Assembly (NCBI RefSeq): GCF_042677865.1
Contig: NZ_JBHUDD010000160.1
Coordinates: 36,281-100,280 of the forward strand
Source: Lutimaribacter salitolerans
Lineage (GTDB): Bacteria > Pseudomonadota > Alphaproteobacteria > Rhodobacterales > Rhodobacteraceae
DNA length: 64,000 nucleotides
Direction of reading: 5' to 3'
Under the pieces are notes generated by a model. That model was not told where the DNA came from and did not search any database. It was given only the letters and a program-made list of their open reading frames with translations. A program made the translations under genes and the position numbers. Below, one piece after another: positions 35,337 to 44,444 of this stretch; the stretch's first letter is position 1; each line of letters opens with the position of its first letter.

Positions 35337-36605
35337 GTGCAGGCACCCCGATCCCAGCAGACGATGCAGATGACCGGTGATGCCGGTCTGTTGCGCGTGC
35401 TGGTGGTCGATGACAGCGGGGCGCAGCGGCGCATTCTGGCGGCGTCGCTGCGCAAATGGGGTTTTGCCGTGGACGAGGCCGACTCGGGTCACAACGCGCT
35501 GGAGCGGTGCCGGTTCCGTCCGCCCGATCTGGTGCTGTCCGACTGGATGATGCCCGGTATGGACGGGCTGGAGTTCTGTCAGCATTTTCGCGCCCTGCCG
35601 CGCGAAACCTATGGGTATTTCATCCTTCTGACCTCGAAAACCGAAAAGGACGCGGTGGCACGGGGCCTTGATTGCGGGGCGGATGATTTCCTGACCAAGC
35701 CGGTCAACACCGCCGAACTGCGCGCGCGCATCAACGCAGGCCAGCGCGTCCTGCGGATGGAGCGCGAGTTGCAGGCCAAATCCGAGCGCCTGTCGGGCGC
35801 GCTGGATGAATTGCAAGGGCTGTATGACGCGATCGACCGCGATCTGGTTCAGGCGCGCAAAATACAGGAATCGCTGGTGCCGGATCGGTTCTGCGCTTTC
35901 GGGCGCTCGCAGGTTTCCATGCTGCTCAAACCCTGCGGTCATGTGGGCGGCGACCTGGTGGGGTTGTTTTGTCCGGGCGAAAACCGGATCGGCGTGTATT
36001 CCATCGATGTGTCAGGGCATGGGATCACCTCGGCCCTGATGACCGCGCGGCTTGCCAGCTACCTCAGCGGGCGGTTTCTGGATCAGAACATCGCCCTGCA
36101 ACGCCGGTTGGAGCGGTTTTTCGTCATGCGCCCCCCGGGCGAGGTCGCGCGCGACCTGAACGACCGTCTGCTGGCGGATGCAGGGGTCGAGGAGTATTTC
36201 ACCATGGTCTATGCCACCGTTGATCTGCGATCGGGTCATGTGCGGATGGTGCAGGCGGGCCATCCTCATCCCGTTATCCAGCGCGCGCAGGGCACGGTGG
36301 AGTTTGCGGGGCAGGGTGGTTTGCCTATCGGCTTGCTGCCGGGTGCGGATTACACCTGCTTTGATCTGCGGCTGAACCCCGGTGACCGCCTGCTGCTGTA
36401 TTCTGACGGGTTTACCGAATCCGAGGATGGCACCGGCGCAATGCTGGGCGAGGAGGGGCTGGTTTCGATGCTGACCGATCAGGTCGGGCGCAGCGGTCCA
36501 GAGGTGCTGGACGACATGTTCTGGGCTCTCAGCCACCGCGAAGGCGGCGGGCCGATGGCCGACGACGTCTCGGCCGTTCTGCTGGAATACTGGGGGCCTG
36601 ATTAG
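35337..36605 (+). CDS. response regulator with PP2C/SpoIIE-type phosphatase domain
   Basis: 422 residues in two parts. Residues 20-130 form a receiver domain with D25/D26, phospho-acceptor D69 in LSDWMMPGMDG and K121 in FLTKPV. Residues about 195-420 form an RsbU-like serine phosphatase with GGDLVGLF, SIDVSGHGITSALM and the metal-binding GGPMADDVSAVLL. A short linker helix joins them. Such proteins control anti-anti-sigma factors or second partner-switching systems. The start is a GTG behind GAAAGG; an ATG at residue 10 or 12 is possible. Divergent from the Hpt gene. Confidence 0.93.
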   Translation: MQAPRSQQTMQMTGDAGLLRVLVVDDSGAQRRILAASLRKWGFAVDEADSGHNALERCRFRPPDLVLSDWMMPGMDGLEFCQHFRALPRETYGYFILLTSKTEKDAVARGLDCGADDFLTKPVNTAELRARINAGQRVLRMERELQAKSERLSGALDELQGLYDAIDRDLVQARKIQESLVPDRFCAFGRSQVSMLLKPCGHVGGDLVGLFCPGENRIGVYSIDVSGHGITSALMTARLASYLSGRFLDQNIALQRRLERFFVMRPPGEVARDLNDRLLADAGVEEYFTMVYATVDLRSGHVRMVQAGHPHPVIQRAQGTVEFAGQGGLPIGLLPGADYTCFDLRLNPGDRLLLYSDGFTESEDGTGAMLGEEGLVSMLTDQVGRSGPEVLDDMFWALSHREGGGPMADDVSAVLLEYWGPD

Positions 36606-36608
36606 GGT

Positions 36609-37049
36609 CTATCCCATGGCAAAACGCGCCACGAAATGCCGGTCGCCGCTGTTGCCCAGTTCCTTGGCGGCCACCCGCGGCGCGGCCCAGACCACACTGT
36701 GCCCGGGTTCCGTGGGCGGGCCAAGCGGGCGCACCGGATATGCCATGTATATCACGCACAGCTTTTCGGCCCACAGATCATATTCGGGCATGAACACGAA
36801 CCGCCGGAACGCCCCCAGACGCCGTGGCGCGGCGATGGACCAGCCGGTTTCTTCATACACCTCGCGGTACAGCGCGCGCAGGGGCGATTCGCCAGGATCG
36901 ATACCACCGCCGGGCAATTGCAGCTCGGGTTTCGGTGCGTCCTGAAAGGTCAGCAGCAGGTCGCCGCCCTGCGGCAGGATCGCATAAGCCCCGGGACGCA
37001 GCCGGTATTTCACATCCGCGTGGGGTGCCGGGCCGAAACGGGGGATCAT
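36609..37049 (-). CDS. Nudix hydrolase
   Basis: 146-residue hydrolase with the full Nudix box GGGIDPGESPLRALYREVYEETGW (split over residues 47-70; catalytic glutamates in REVYEE). Substrate is not predictable. The ATG at 37049 is fixed by a strong AAGGAGG six bases ahead. Its 3' end lies three bases from the convergent phosphatase gene; its start is divergent from hslO. Confidence 0.9.
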   Translation of the reverse strand: MIPRFGPAPHADVKYRLRPGAYAILPQGGDLLLTFQDAPKPELQLPGGGIDPGESPLRALYREVYEETGWSIAAPRRLGAFRRFVFMPEYDLWAEKLCVIYMAYPVRPLGPPTEPGHSVVWAAPRVAAKELGNSGDRHFVARFAMG

Positions 37050-37059
37050 GCGGGCCTCC

Positions 37060-37087
37060 TTGGACAGTGCCTTGCAGCAGCTATATA
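37060..37087 (+). promoter_or_regulatory. candidate promoter for hslO
   Basis: TTGGAC, 16 bases, TATATA in the divergent gap between the Nudix gene and hslO, giving a leader of about 30 bases. Confidence 0.35.
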
Positions 37088-37125
37088 GGCGCGGTATGGC
37101 AGGGCAAGGCGCATAAGGAAATCCC

Positions 37126-38121
37126 ATGACCATAGGATCGAAACTTGCCTGGGACGACGCTGTATTGCCGTTCCAGCTTGATAATTCAGATATGCGCGGG
37201 CGTGTCGCGCGTCTTGACGGCGTGCTGGACGGTGTCCTGCGTCAACACGATTACCCCCCGCAGGTCGAGGCGCTGGTGGCCGAGATGGCCCTTTTGACCG
37301 CGCTGATCGGTCAGACGATCAAGCTGCGCTGGAAGCTGTCGCTGCAGGTGCAATCCAAGGGTCCGGTGCGCATGATCGCCACCGATTACTTTGGCCCTTC
37401 GGCCCCGGGCGAGCCAGCGCGCATCCGCGCCTATGCCAGCTTTGACCGCGACCGTCTGACCGAGGCCGGGCCATTCGATCAGATCGGCGCGGGGTATTTT
37501 GCGATCATGATCGATCAGGGCCGCGACATGGCCCCCTATCAGGGGATCACGCCGCTGACCGGCGGATCGCTGGCCGCTTGCGCCGAGGCGTATTTTGCGC
37601 AGTCCGAGCAATTGCCGACACGGTTTTCGCTGTCATTCGGAAAATCTGACGAAAACGCCGGGGCGGCGCATTGGCGTGCGGGTGGCATCATGCTGCAACA
37701 CATGCCCAAGGCCAGTCCGCATGTGACGGGCGGCGGGTCGGGCTCTGATGGATTGCTGGCGGCCGAGGATGTGGTGGGCGACGACAATCGCGAGGATTGG
37801 AACCGCGTCAACATCCTGCTGGATACCGTTGACGCCGATGAAATGATCGGCCCCTCGATCAGTTCGACCGAGTTGCTGGTGCGCCTGTTTCACGAGGAAC
37901 AGCCGCGTGTGTTCGATGCGCAGGCCGTGCGCTTCGGGTGCACCTGCTCCGAGGATCGCGTCCGCCAAAGCCTGTCGATCTATTCGGCCAAGGACATCGC
38001 CCATATGACAACCGATGAGGGTCGCGTGACCGCCGACTGCCAGTTCTGCGGCGCGCATTACGACCTGGACCCGGAAACGCTGGGGTTCGAGGCGAAAAAA
38101 GGATCGGACGACGGTGCGTGA
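37126..38121 (+). CDS. hslO: Hsp33, redox-regulated holding chaperone
   Basis: Cytosolic chaperone activated by oxidation of its zinc-binding cysteines. The 331 residues contain the N-terminal core with VEALVAEMALLTALIGQTIKL, the GPVRMIATDYFG segment, and the redox switch FGCTCSEDR (C272, C274) and DCQFCGAHY (C305, C308). An AAGGAA element precedes the ATG. Its 3' end overlaps the following Nudix gene by eight bases, so hslO, that gene and the CCA-type gene probably form one operon. Confidence 0.96.
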   Translation: MTIGSKLAWDDAVLPFQLDNSDMRGRVARLDGVLDGVLRQHDYPPQVEALVAEMALLTALIGQTIKLRWKLSLQVQSKGPVRMIATDYFGPSAPGEPARIRAYASFDRDRLTEAGPFDQIGAGYFAIMIDQGRDMAPYQGITPLTGGSLAACAEAYFAQSEQLPTRFSLSFGKSDENAGAAHWRAGGIMLQHMPKASPHVTGGGSGSDGLLAAEDVVGDDNREDWNRVNILLDTVDADEMIGPSISSTELLVRLFHEEQPRVFDAQAVRFGCTCSEDRVRQSLSIYSAKDIAHMTTDEGRVTADCQFCGAHYDLDPETLGFEAKKGSDDGA

Positions 38122-38710
38122 TCCGCTGGACTCCGTCATTGCCGCTTTGGGCCGGTACAGTGCCGCATCCTCCGATTTCGACCTGAACCCCGACGCGGTG
38201 ATGCCCGAAGGGCGCAAACTGCGCGCAGCGGGCGTTCTGGTGGGTCTGTTGCCGCGCGAGGATGGCGTTCGGGTGATCCTGACGAAACGCTCAAGCCATC
38301 TGAAACACCATCCCGGCCAGATCGCCTTTCCGGGGGGCAAGGTTGATCCGGGTGACGCGGATGTTGTCGCTGCCGCCCTGCGCGAAGCGCGCGAGGAAAT
38401 CGGGCTGGACCCCGCCAATGTCGAGGTTCTGGGCAGCTTGCCCGCGCATGAAACCGTCACCGCCTTTCACATGACCCCGGTGATCGCGCGCATCCATGCG
38501 CCGTTCCGGTTCGTGGCCGAGCCCGGCGAGGTCGATGAGGTGTTCGAGGTGCCGCTGGATCACGTCACCGATCCGGCGCAATTCAGCATCCAGTCGCGGC
38601 GCTGGCGTGGCACAAGGCGGCACTATTTCACCGTGCCCTGGGGGCCGTACTACATCTGGGGGGCCACCGCGCGTATCCTGCGCGGGCTGGCCGACCGGAT
38701 GCAGGGCTGA
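38114..38710 (+). CDS. Nudix hydrolase, CoA-pyrophosphatase type
   Basis: 198-residue Nudix protein of the NudL-like class that cleaves CoA and related compounds. It shows LTKRSSHLKHHPGQIAFPGG just before and into the Nudix box, then DVVAAALREAREEIGLDPANVEVLG, and the late FEVPLDHVTDPA and YIWGATARIL segments of that class. The GTG start at 38114 lies inside the hslO end. The stop TGA shares a base with the ATG of the next gene. Confidence 0.9.
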   Translation: MRDPLDSVIAALGRYSAASSDFDLNPDAVMPEGRKLRAAGVLVGLLPREDGVRVILTKRSSHLKHHPGQIAFPGGKVDPGDADVVAAALREAREEIGLDPANVEVLGSLPAHETVTAFHMTPVIARIHAPFRFVAEPGEVDEVFEVPLDHVTDPAQFSIQSRRWRGTRRHYFTVPWGPYYIWGATARILRGLADRMQG

Positions 38711-39858
38711 TGCGGATCAGGGGCGATTGGATCGACGACCCCGCGTTGCAGCGGGTTCTGGCGCTGCTGGGCGATGGCGGACATCAGGCACTTCTGGTTG
38801 GCGGCTGCGTGCGCAACGATCTGTTGGGCGCACCTGTCAGCGACATGGACATCGCCACCGACGCGCGCCCCGGGCGGGTGATCGCGCTGGCGGAACAGGG
38901 CGGGATCAAGGCGGTGCCGACCGGGGTGGAGCATGGCACCGTCACGCTGGTTCTGAAAGGTGCGCCGTTCGAGATCACCACCTTTCGCCGTGACATCGAT
39001 ACTGACGGTCGTCGCGCCACCGTCGCCTTTGCCGACGATGTGGAACAGGATGCGCGGCGGCGCGATTTCACCATGAATGCGCTCTATGCCCGCGCGGATG
39101 GCACGGTGATCGACCCTCTGGGCGGCCTGCCCGATCTGCGTGCGCGGCGGGTGCGGTTCATCGACGATCCCGCGCAACGGATCGCCGAGGATTACCTGCG
39201 CATCCTGCGGTTTTTCCGGTTTCACGCCTGGTACGGCGATGCCGACGCCGGGATGGATGCCGAGGCGCTGGCCGCCATTGCCGCGCATCTGGAGGGGCTG
39301 GCGCATCTGTCGCGCGAACGTGTCGGGGCGGAAATCCGCAAATTGCTGGCAGCCCCCGACCCTGCACCCTCGGTCGCGGCGATGCGCGCGGCGGGTGTTC
39401 TGGGCGTTGTCCTGCCGGGGGCAGATGACACCGCGCTGGCCCCGCTGGTGCATTTGGAAGGACAGGCAGGTATTGCGCCGGATGCGATCCGCCGGCTGGC
39501 CAGTCTGGGCGGGCAGGATGTGGTGGATTGCTTGCGCCTCTCCAAGGCCGATGCGCGCCACCTACAGGTTCTGCGTGCCGGGTTAGAGACCGAATCTTCC
39601 GCTGCTGAATTGGGCTATCGCCAAGGTGCAGCGATAGCGCGCGACATCCTGCTGTTGCGCGCGGCCATGTTGGGGCAGCCCCTTGCGCCCGAGGCTCTGG
39701 CACAGGCCAGCCAGGGCGAGGCGCAGGTTTTTCCCTTGAAAGCCGCTGACCTGATGCCGGACTATCAGGGCCCGGCGCTGGGCAAACGGCTGGCCGAACT
39801 GGAAGACCGCTGGATCGCATCCGGGTTCAGCCTGACCAAGGCACAGCTATTGCGTTGA
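38710..39858 (+). CDS. CCA tRNA nucleotidyltransferase / poly(A) polymerase family protein
   Basis: Class II nucleotidyltransferase that most likely adds or repairs the tRNA CCA end. The 382 residues begin with LLVGGCVRNDLLG and the metal-binding SDMDIATDA (D45, D47), then the RRATVAFADDVEQDARRRDFT-type head-to-neck segment, FTMNALYA, DPLGGLPDLRARRVRFI and RIAEDYLRILRFFRF. Bacterial PcnB shares this fold, so poly(A) polymerase activity cannot be ruled out, but the length and alphaproteobacterial context favour CCA addition. Confidence 0.92.
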   Translation: MRIRGDWIDDPALQRVLALLGDGGHQALLVGGCVRNDLLGAPVSDMDIATDARPGRVIALAEQGGIKAVPTGVEHGTVTLVLKGAPFEITTFRRDIDTDGRRATVAFADDVEQDARRRDFTMNALYARADGTVIDPLGGLPDLRARRVRFIDDPAQRIAEDYLRILRFFRFHAWYGDADAGMDAEALAAIAAHLEGLAHLSRERVGAEIRKLLAAPDPAPSVAAMRAAGVLGVVLPGADDTALAPLVHLEGQAGIAPDAIRRLASLGGQDVVDCLRLSKADARHLQVLRAGLETESSAAELGYRQGAAIARDILLLRAAMLGQPLAPEALAQASQGEAQVFPLKAADLMPDYQGPALGKRLAELEDRWIASGFSLTKAQLLR

Positions 39859-39905
39859 CCTTGCCGCGTGGCGCGCCAGTATTGTGACAACCGGAAAGGC
39901 ACCCA

Positions 39906-41735
39906 TTGCAACATCTGATAGATCCGTTCGCCCGCGCCGATGGCCCGCCGCCCCAGACCCTGTGGCGGTTCATGACATGGTCGCTGCGCGGATCGTGGAC
40001 CGTGTTGATACTGGCCACTGTCGCCAGCGTCGTGGCCGGCGTGATGGAGGCGGGCACTGCCCTGATCATGGGTCTGGTGATCGACAGCGCCGTGGCCAGC
40101 GGACCTGACAGCTATTTCGACGGGCAGAACATGGCCCTGCTGGTGGGGTCGGTGGTGTTTTTCATGCTGGCGCGTCCGGTGGCCTTCGGCCTGTCTTCAG
40201 CGGCCAACGCGATGCTGGTGCAGCCCAATGTGAACCCGCTGGTCCTGTCGCGTCTGCATCGCTGGACGCTGGGGCAGGCGGTGCGGTTCTTTGACAACGA
40301 TTTCGCCGGGCGCATCGCGCAGAAACAGATGCAGACGGCGCGCGCGATCACAGATGTGGTGGCCGAGTTTATCAACGTCGTGGCGTTTGCGCTGGCGTCA
40401 CTGGCCGGGTCGGTGGCGCTGCTTCTGGCGATCGACGGGCGGGTGGCGTTGGCCTTTTCAGGCTGGCTTTGTCTCTATTTCCTGACGATCTGGTGGTTCC
40501 TCCCGCGGGTGCGCGAAAGGGCCGGGCGACGTGCCGGGGCGCGCGCGCATGTGTCGGGGCAGATCGTGGACACGATCACCAATATCAAGACGGTCAAGCT
40601 GTTTGCCCATGACGATCACGAGGATCGCGCCGCCCTTGGCGCGATGGAGGGGTTTCGCGATACCGCGTTGAAGTTCGGGCGGCTGGCCGCAGGGTTTCGG
40701 CTGGCGCTGATGACGCTGGCCGGGGCGCTGCCGGTGCTGCTGATCGGGATGACCCTGTGGCACTGGTCGGCGGGCACGGCCAGCGCCGGTGATATCGTGG
40801 CGGCGGGTGCCGTGTCGATCCGTATCGCGCAGATGACCGGCTGGGTCAGTTTCACGCTGATGACGATCTATTCCAACGTGGGCGAGGTCGAAGACGGGAT
40901 GCGTACCCTGACACCGCGCATCCGGCTGGAGGATGCGGGCGATGCGCAAGAGCTGCAGGTGCCGCAGGGCGAGATCAGGTTCGATCATGTCGATTTCGCC
41001 TATGGCCGCGATGTGGGCGGCGTGTCGGACATCGACCTGACGGTCAAGCCCGGTGAGAAACTGGCCATCGTGGGGGCGTCAGGTGCCGGGAAATCCACGC
41101 TGGTGTCGCTGCTGTTGCGGCTGCATCAGCCAGAACAGGGGCGCATCCTGATCGATGGGCAGGATATCTCGGGCGTCACGCAGCAATCCCTGCGCCGCGC
41201 CATCGGAATGGTCACGCAGGAAACCGCCATGTTCAACCGTGCGGCCCGCGACAACATCCTGTACGGCCGCCCCGACGCGACCGAGGAAGACCTGATCGCG
41301 GCGGCGGAAAAGGCCGAGGCACATGATTTCATCACCGACATGCAGGATCACATCGGGCGGCGCGGCTATGACGCGCATCTGGGCGAGCGGGGCGTCAAGC
41401 TGTCCGGTGGTCAGCGGCAGCGCATCGCGCTGGCCCGTGCCATCCTGAAAGACGCGCCGATCCTGGTGCTGGACGAGGCGACAAGCGCGCTGGATTCCGA
41501 GGTCGAGGCCGCGATCCAGGAAGCGCTGGAGCGGGTGATGGAGGGCAAGACCGTGCTGGCCATCGCGCACCGCCTGTCGACCATCGCGCAGATGGATCGC
41601 ATCATCGTGCTGGATGAGGGTCGCATCGTGGAGCAGGGCACGCATGACGACCTGTTGGCGCGTGGCGGGCTTTATGCGCGCTACTGGAACCGGCAGTCGG
41701 GCGGGTTCATGGGGCTGACCGACGCCGCCGAATAG
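39906..41735 (+). CDS. ABC exporter, fused membrane and ATPase domains
   Basis: Half-transporter of 609 residues expected to dimerise in the inner membrane. Six membrane helices occupy about residues 35-330, and the ATPase follows with Walker A GASGAGKST (390-398), signature LSGGQ (499-503), Walker B ILVLDE (519-524) and the histidine switch AIAHRLSTI. The start appears to be a TTG seven bases after AAAGG. A TTGACC/TATTGT pair 19 bases apart at 39855-39885 may be its promoter. Substrate (lipid, drug or other) is unknown. Confidence 0.9.
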   Translation: MQHLIDPFARADGPPPQTLWRFMTWSLRGSWTVLILATVASVVAGVMEAGTALIMGLVIDSAVASGPDSYFDGQNMALLVGSVVFFMLARPVAFGLSSAANAMLVQPNVNPLVLSRLHRWTLGQAVRFFDNDFAGRIAQKQMQTARAITDVVAEFINVVAFALASLAGSVALLLAIDGRVALAFSGWLCLYFLTIWWFLPRVRERAGRRAGARAHVSGQIVDTITNIKTVKLFAHDDHEDRAALGAMEGFRDTALKFGRLAAGFRLALMTLAGALPVLLIGMTLWHWSAGTASAGDIVAAGAVSIRIAQMTGWVSFTLMTIYSNVGEVEDGMRTLTPRIRLEDAGDAQELQVPQGEIRFDHVDFAYGRDVGGVSDIDLTVKPGEKLAIVGASGAGKSTLVSLLLRLHQPEQGRILIDGQDISGVTQQSLRRAIGMVTQETAMFNRAARDNILYGRPDATEEDLIAAAEKAEAHDFITDMQDHIGRRGYDAHLGERGVKLSGGQRQRIALARAILKDAPILVLDEATSALDSEVEAAIQEALERVMEGKTVLAIAHRLSTIAQMDRIIVLDEGRIVEQGTHDDLLARGGLYARYWNRQSGGFMGLTDAAE

Positions 41736-41774
41736 GGCTTTGCCCGGCAAGGCAGGCGCGGTATCTGGCCCGGC

Positions 41775-42998
41775 ATGGAACAGTTTGAAATTCAGCGTCT
41801 GGGCCATCAGGGCGACGGCATCGCCCCCGGCCCCGTATTCGCCCCCCTGACCCTGCCGGGTGAGGTAGTCAGCGGTGTGCGCGATGGCGCGCGACTGAGC
41901 GATGTGCGCATCCTGACGCCGTCCCCCGATCGTGTCGCGCCGCCGTGCCGGCATTTCAAATCCTGCGGTGGCTGCCTGCTGCAACATGCCGGCGACGATT
42001 TCGTGGCTGACTGGAAGATGCAGGTTGTGCGCGCCGCGTTGGACGCGCAGGGGTTGCAGGCGGCATTTCGCCCGATCCAGACATCACCGCCCGCCAGCCG
42101 CAGACGCGCCGGGATTTCCGCGCGGCGCACGAAAAAGGGTGCGACAGCCGGGTTTCATGGTCGCGCCTCGGGCACGATCATCGAGATACCTGACTGCCAG
42201 GTGATCCATCCCGATCTGCGGTCCGCGCTGGCGGTGGCGGAACGGCTGGCCATCGTCGGTGCCAGCCGCAAGGCGGAACTGTCGGTGATGGCGACGCGCA
42301 GCGCCAATGGGCTGGACATCGCCGTGACAGGTGGCAAGCCGCTGAACGGACCGTTGCGCGTGGCACTTGCGCAAGAGGCCGAGGTGGCAAAACTGGCCCG
42401 TTTGGCGTGGGACGACGAGGTTGTGGCGACCCGCCTGCCACCCGTCCAGACGATGGGCCGCGCGCAGGTCACGCCGCCCCCCGGTGCGTTCCTGCAAGCG
42501 ACGGAACATGGTCAGGCGGCCTTGATGGCGGCGGTTACCGAGATCGTTGGAGACGCGGCGCAGGCGATCGACCTGTTTGCCGGTTGCGGCACCTTTGCCC
42601 TTCCGCTGGCCGAACGGGCCGAGGTGACAGCGGTCGAAGGCGACGCCGCGATGCTGGACGCGCTGGACAAGGGCTGGCGGCAGGCGCAGGGCCTGAAACG
42701 GGTTACAACGCAGACCCGCGATCTGTTGCGCAATCCGTTGATGGCGCAGGATCTGACCCGGTTCGAAGCGGCGGTGATCGACCCGCCGCGCGCCGGGGCA
42801 CAGGCGCAGGTGGCCGAACTGGCGCGCAGCAAGATCCCGGTGATTGCCCTTGTGTCGTGCAACCCGGTGACTTTCGCCCGGGATGCGCGGGTGCTGGTCG
42901 ATGCGGGCTGGTGCCTGGATTGGGTGCAGGTGGTGGATCAATTCCGCTGGTCGCCGCATGTGGAACTTGTGGCGCGATTGCACATCCCTCATATCTGA
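41775..42998 (+). CDS. TrmA/RlmD-family RNA uracil-C5 methyltransferase with Fe-S cluster
   Basis: SAM-dependent 5-methyluridine methyltransferase, probably acting on 23S rRNA. The 407 residues carry the 4Fe-4S ligands C58, C64, C67 (CRHFKSCGGC) and C141 (IPDC), the SAM loop DLFAGCGTFALPLAE, the IDPPRAGAQAQ motif and the catalytic cysteine C362 in VSCNPVTF. The N-terminal TRAM part is reduced (GHQGDGIAP). The precise target (U1939 or U747 type) cannot be assigned. It starts 39 bases after the ABC exporter. Confidence 0.92.
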   Translation: MEQFEIQRLGHQGDGIAPGPVFAPLTLPGEVVSGVRDGARLSDVRILTPSPDRVAPPCRHFKSCGGCLLQHAGDDFVADWKMQVVRAALDAQGLQAAFRPIQTSPPASRRRAGISARRTKKGATAGFHGRASGTIIEIPDCQVIHPDLRSALAVAERLAIVGASRKAELSVMATRSANGLDIAVTGGKPLNGPLRVALAQEAEVAKLARLAWDDEVVATRLPPVQTMGRAQVTPPPGAFLQATEHGQAALMAAVTEIVGDAAQAIDLFAGCGTFALPLAERAEVTAVEGDAAMLDALDKGWRQAQGLKRVTTQTRDLLRNPLMAQDLTRFEAAVIDPPRAGAQAQVAELARSKIPVIALVSCNPVTFARDARVLVDAGWCLDWVQVVDQFRWSPHVELVARLHIPHI

Positions 42999-43032
42999 CC
43001 GGAACGCTTAACCTTGGGGGACAAGCCTGAAA

Positions 43033-43824
43033 ATGCGCGAAAAGATCGCCAACTGGCTGGCTCGGCCATACGTGAGCAACGTGATCATCGCTGTGATCGT
43101 GTTCAACGCGGTGATCCTTGGGCTGGAAACCTCGGATGTGGTGATGGAGCGGGCCGGACCGCTGATCGTGCTGCTGGACAGGCTGTGCCTTGCGGTGTTC
43201 GTGGCCGAGATCATTCTCAAGCTGATCGCCCACGGGCGACGGTTCTTTTCGTCGGGGTGGAACCTGTTCGATTTCGTGATCGTCGGCATATCGCTGGTGC
43301 CGACCGGGCAGGGTCTGTCGGTGCTGCGGGCGCTGCGCATCCTGCGTGTGCTGCGGGTCGTGTCGGTGGCCCCGCGCCTGCGGCGCGTGGTCGAGGGGTT
43401 GCTGACCGCGCTGCCCGGCATGGGCAGTGTGTTTCTGCTGATGGCCCTGATCTTTTACATCTTCGCGGTGATGGCGACCAAGCTGTTCGGCTCGACCTTT
43501 CCTGAATGGTTCGGCACGCTTGGTCGGTCGGGCTATTCGCTGTTCCAGATCATGACGCTGGAAAGCTGGTCGATGGGGATCGTGCGGCCGGTGATGGAGG
43601 TGTTTCCCTATGCCTGGATGTTCTTCTTGCCGTTCATCCTTGTCACGACCTTTGCGGTGGTGAACCTGCTGGTGGGCCTGGTGGTCAATTCGATGCAGGA
43701 TGCCCACCACGAAGAAGAGAACGCGCGTACGGATGCCTATCGCGACGAGGTGCTGGAACGTCTGTCAGCAATCGAGGCGCGCCTTTCCGAAAAGGAGGCC
43801 GGGCAGGACCGCGCCAAGATGTGA
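43033..43824 (+). CDS. bacterial voltage-gated sodium channel (NaChBac/NavAb type)
   Basis: Single-domain channel subunit of 263 residues forming a tetramer in the inner membrane. S4 voltage sensor has arginines R99, R102, R105 and R108 at every third position (VLRALRILRVLRVV). The pore selectivity filter is TLESWSM (175-181), the NavAb filter sequence, which favours Na+ over Ca2+. S6 is LPFILVTTFAVVNLLVGLVV, followed by a C-terminal helix (EVLERLSAIEARLSEKEA) suited to the tetramer coiled coil. Such channels are known from marine and alkaliphilic bacteria and link to motility and pH. Confidence 0.94.
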   Translation: MREKIANWLARPYVSNVIIAVIVFNAVILGLETSDVVMERAGPLIVLLDRLCLAVFVAEIILKLIAHGRRFFSSGWNLFDFVIVGISLVPTGQGLSVLRALRILRVLRVVSVAPRLRRVVEGLLTALPGMGSVFLLMALIFYIFAVMATKLFGSTFPEWFGTLGRSGYSLFQIMTLESWSMGIVRPVMEVFPYAWMFFLPFILVTTFAVVNLLVGLVVNSMQDAHHEEENARTDAYRDEVLERLSAIEARLSEKEAGQDRAKM

Positions 43825-43897
43825 TCGAAAAACGCTGGCCCGATGGCAGGTGCCTGATGTATTGATGGCAAAAATCAAAACACGGCAGGACTTTCAG

Positions 43898-44389
43898 GTG
43901 ATCATTCGTTTACTGGCCGTTCTGGCCGCTCTGTTGGCATTGTCAGGCTGTGCCAGCAAGTTTCGCACATACAACGGCCCCGAGGTGACGCATGTCGTCG
44001 TCCAGAAGGGCGCGCGCAAGATGTATCTGCTGCATCATGAAAAGGCGCTGAAGGTCTATGACATCGATCTGGGTTTCGCCCCGGACGGTCACAAGCAGTT
44101 CGAAGGCGATGGACGCACCCCCGAAGGCACCTACCTGATCGACCGGCGCAATCCCAACAGCGCGTTTCACCTGTCCATCGGGATCAACTATCCAAATCCG
44201 GTAGATCGTGCATTCGCGCACGAGGCGGGCCTCAAACCGGGGGGTGATATCTTCATTCACGGGCGACCCAATATCGGCCGACCGAACCGCCGCGACTGGA
44301 CGGCCGGTTGCATCGCCGTGACCAACCGCGAGATGGAAGATATCTATGCGATGGTGCGCGATGGCACGCCGATAACGATCACGCCGTAA
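43898..44389 (+). CDS. L,D-transpeptidase family (YkuD) lipoprotein
   Basis: Peptidoglycan cross-linking or protein-attaching YkuD domain. The chosen GTG start at 43898, seven bases after AGGA, gives a compact lipoprotein signal ending in the lipobox LSGC (MIIRLLAVLAALLALSGC). An ATG at 43865 would add 11 polar residues. The catalytic motif is IHG...DWTAGCIAV, with the cysteine nucleophile, preceded by DGRTPEGTYLID. About 163 residues in total. A second YkuD gene follows 0.77 kb further on. Confidence 0.9.
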   Translation: MIIRLLAVLAALLALSGCASKFRTYNGPEVTHVVVQKGARKMYLLHHEKALKVYDIDLGFAPDGHKQFEGDGRTPEGTYLIDRRNPNSAFHLSIGINYPNPVDRAFAHEAGLKPGGDIFIHGRPNIGRPNRRDWTAGCIAVTNREMEDIYAMVRDGTPITITP

Positions 44390-44444
44390 GCGTGGCGTTC
44401 ACCTTGCGCCGGGGTGTCGGTTTCGGACTTGCAGTGTCGCAGGT

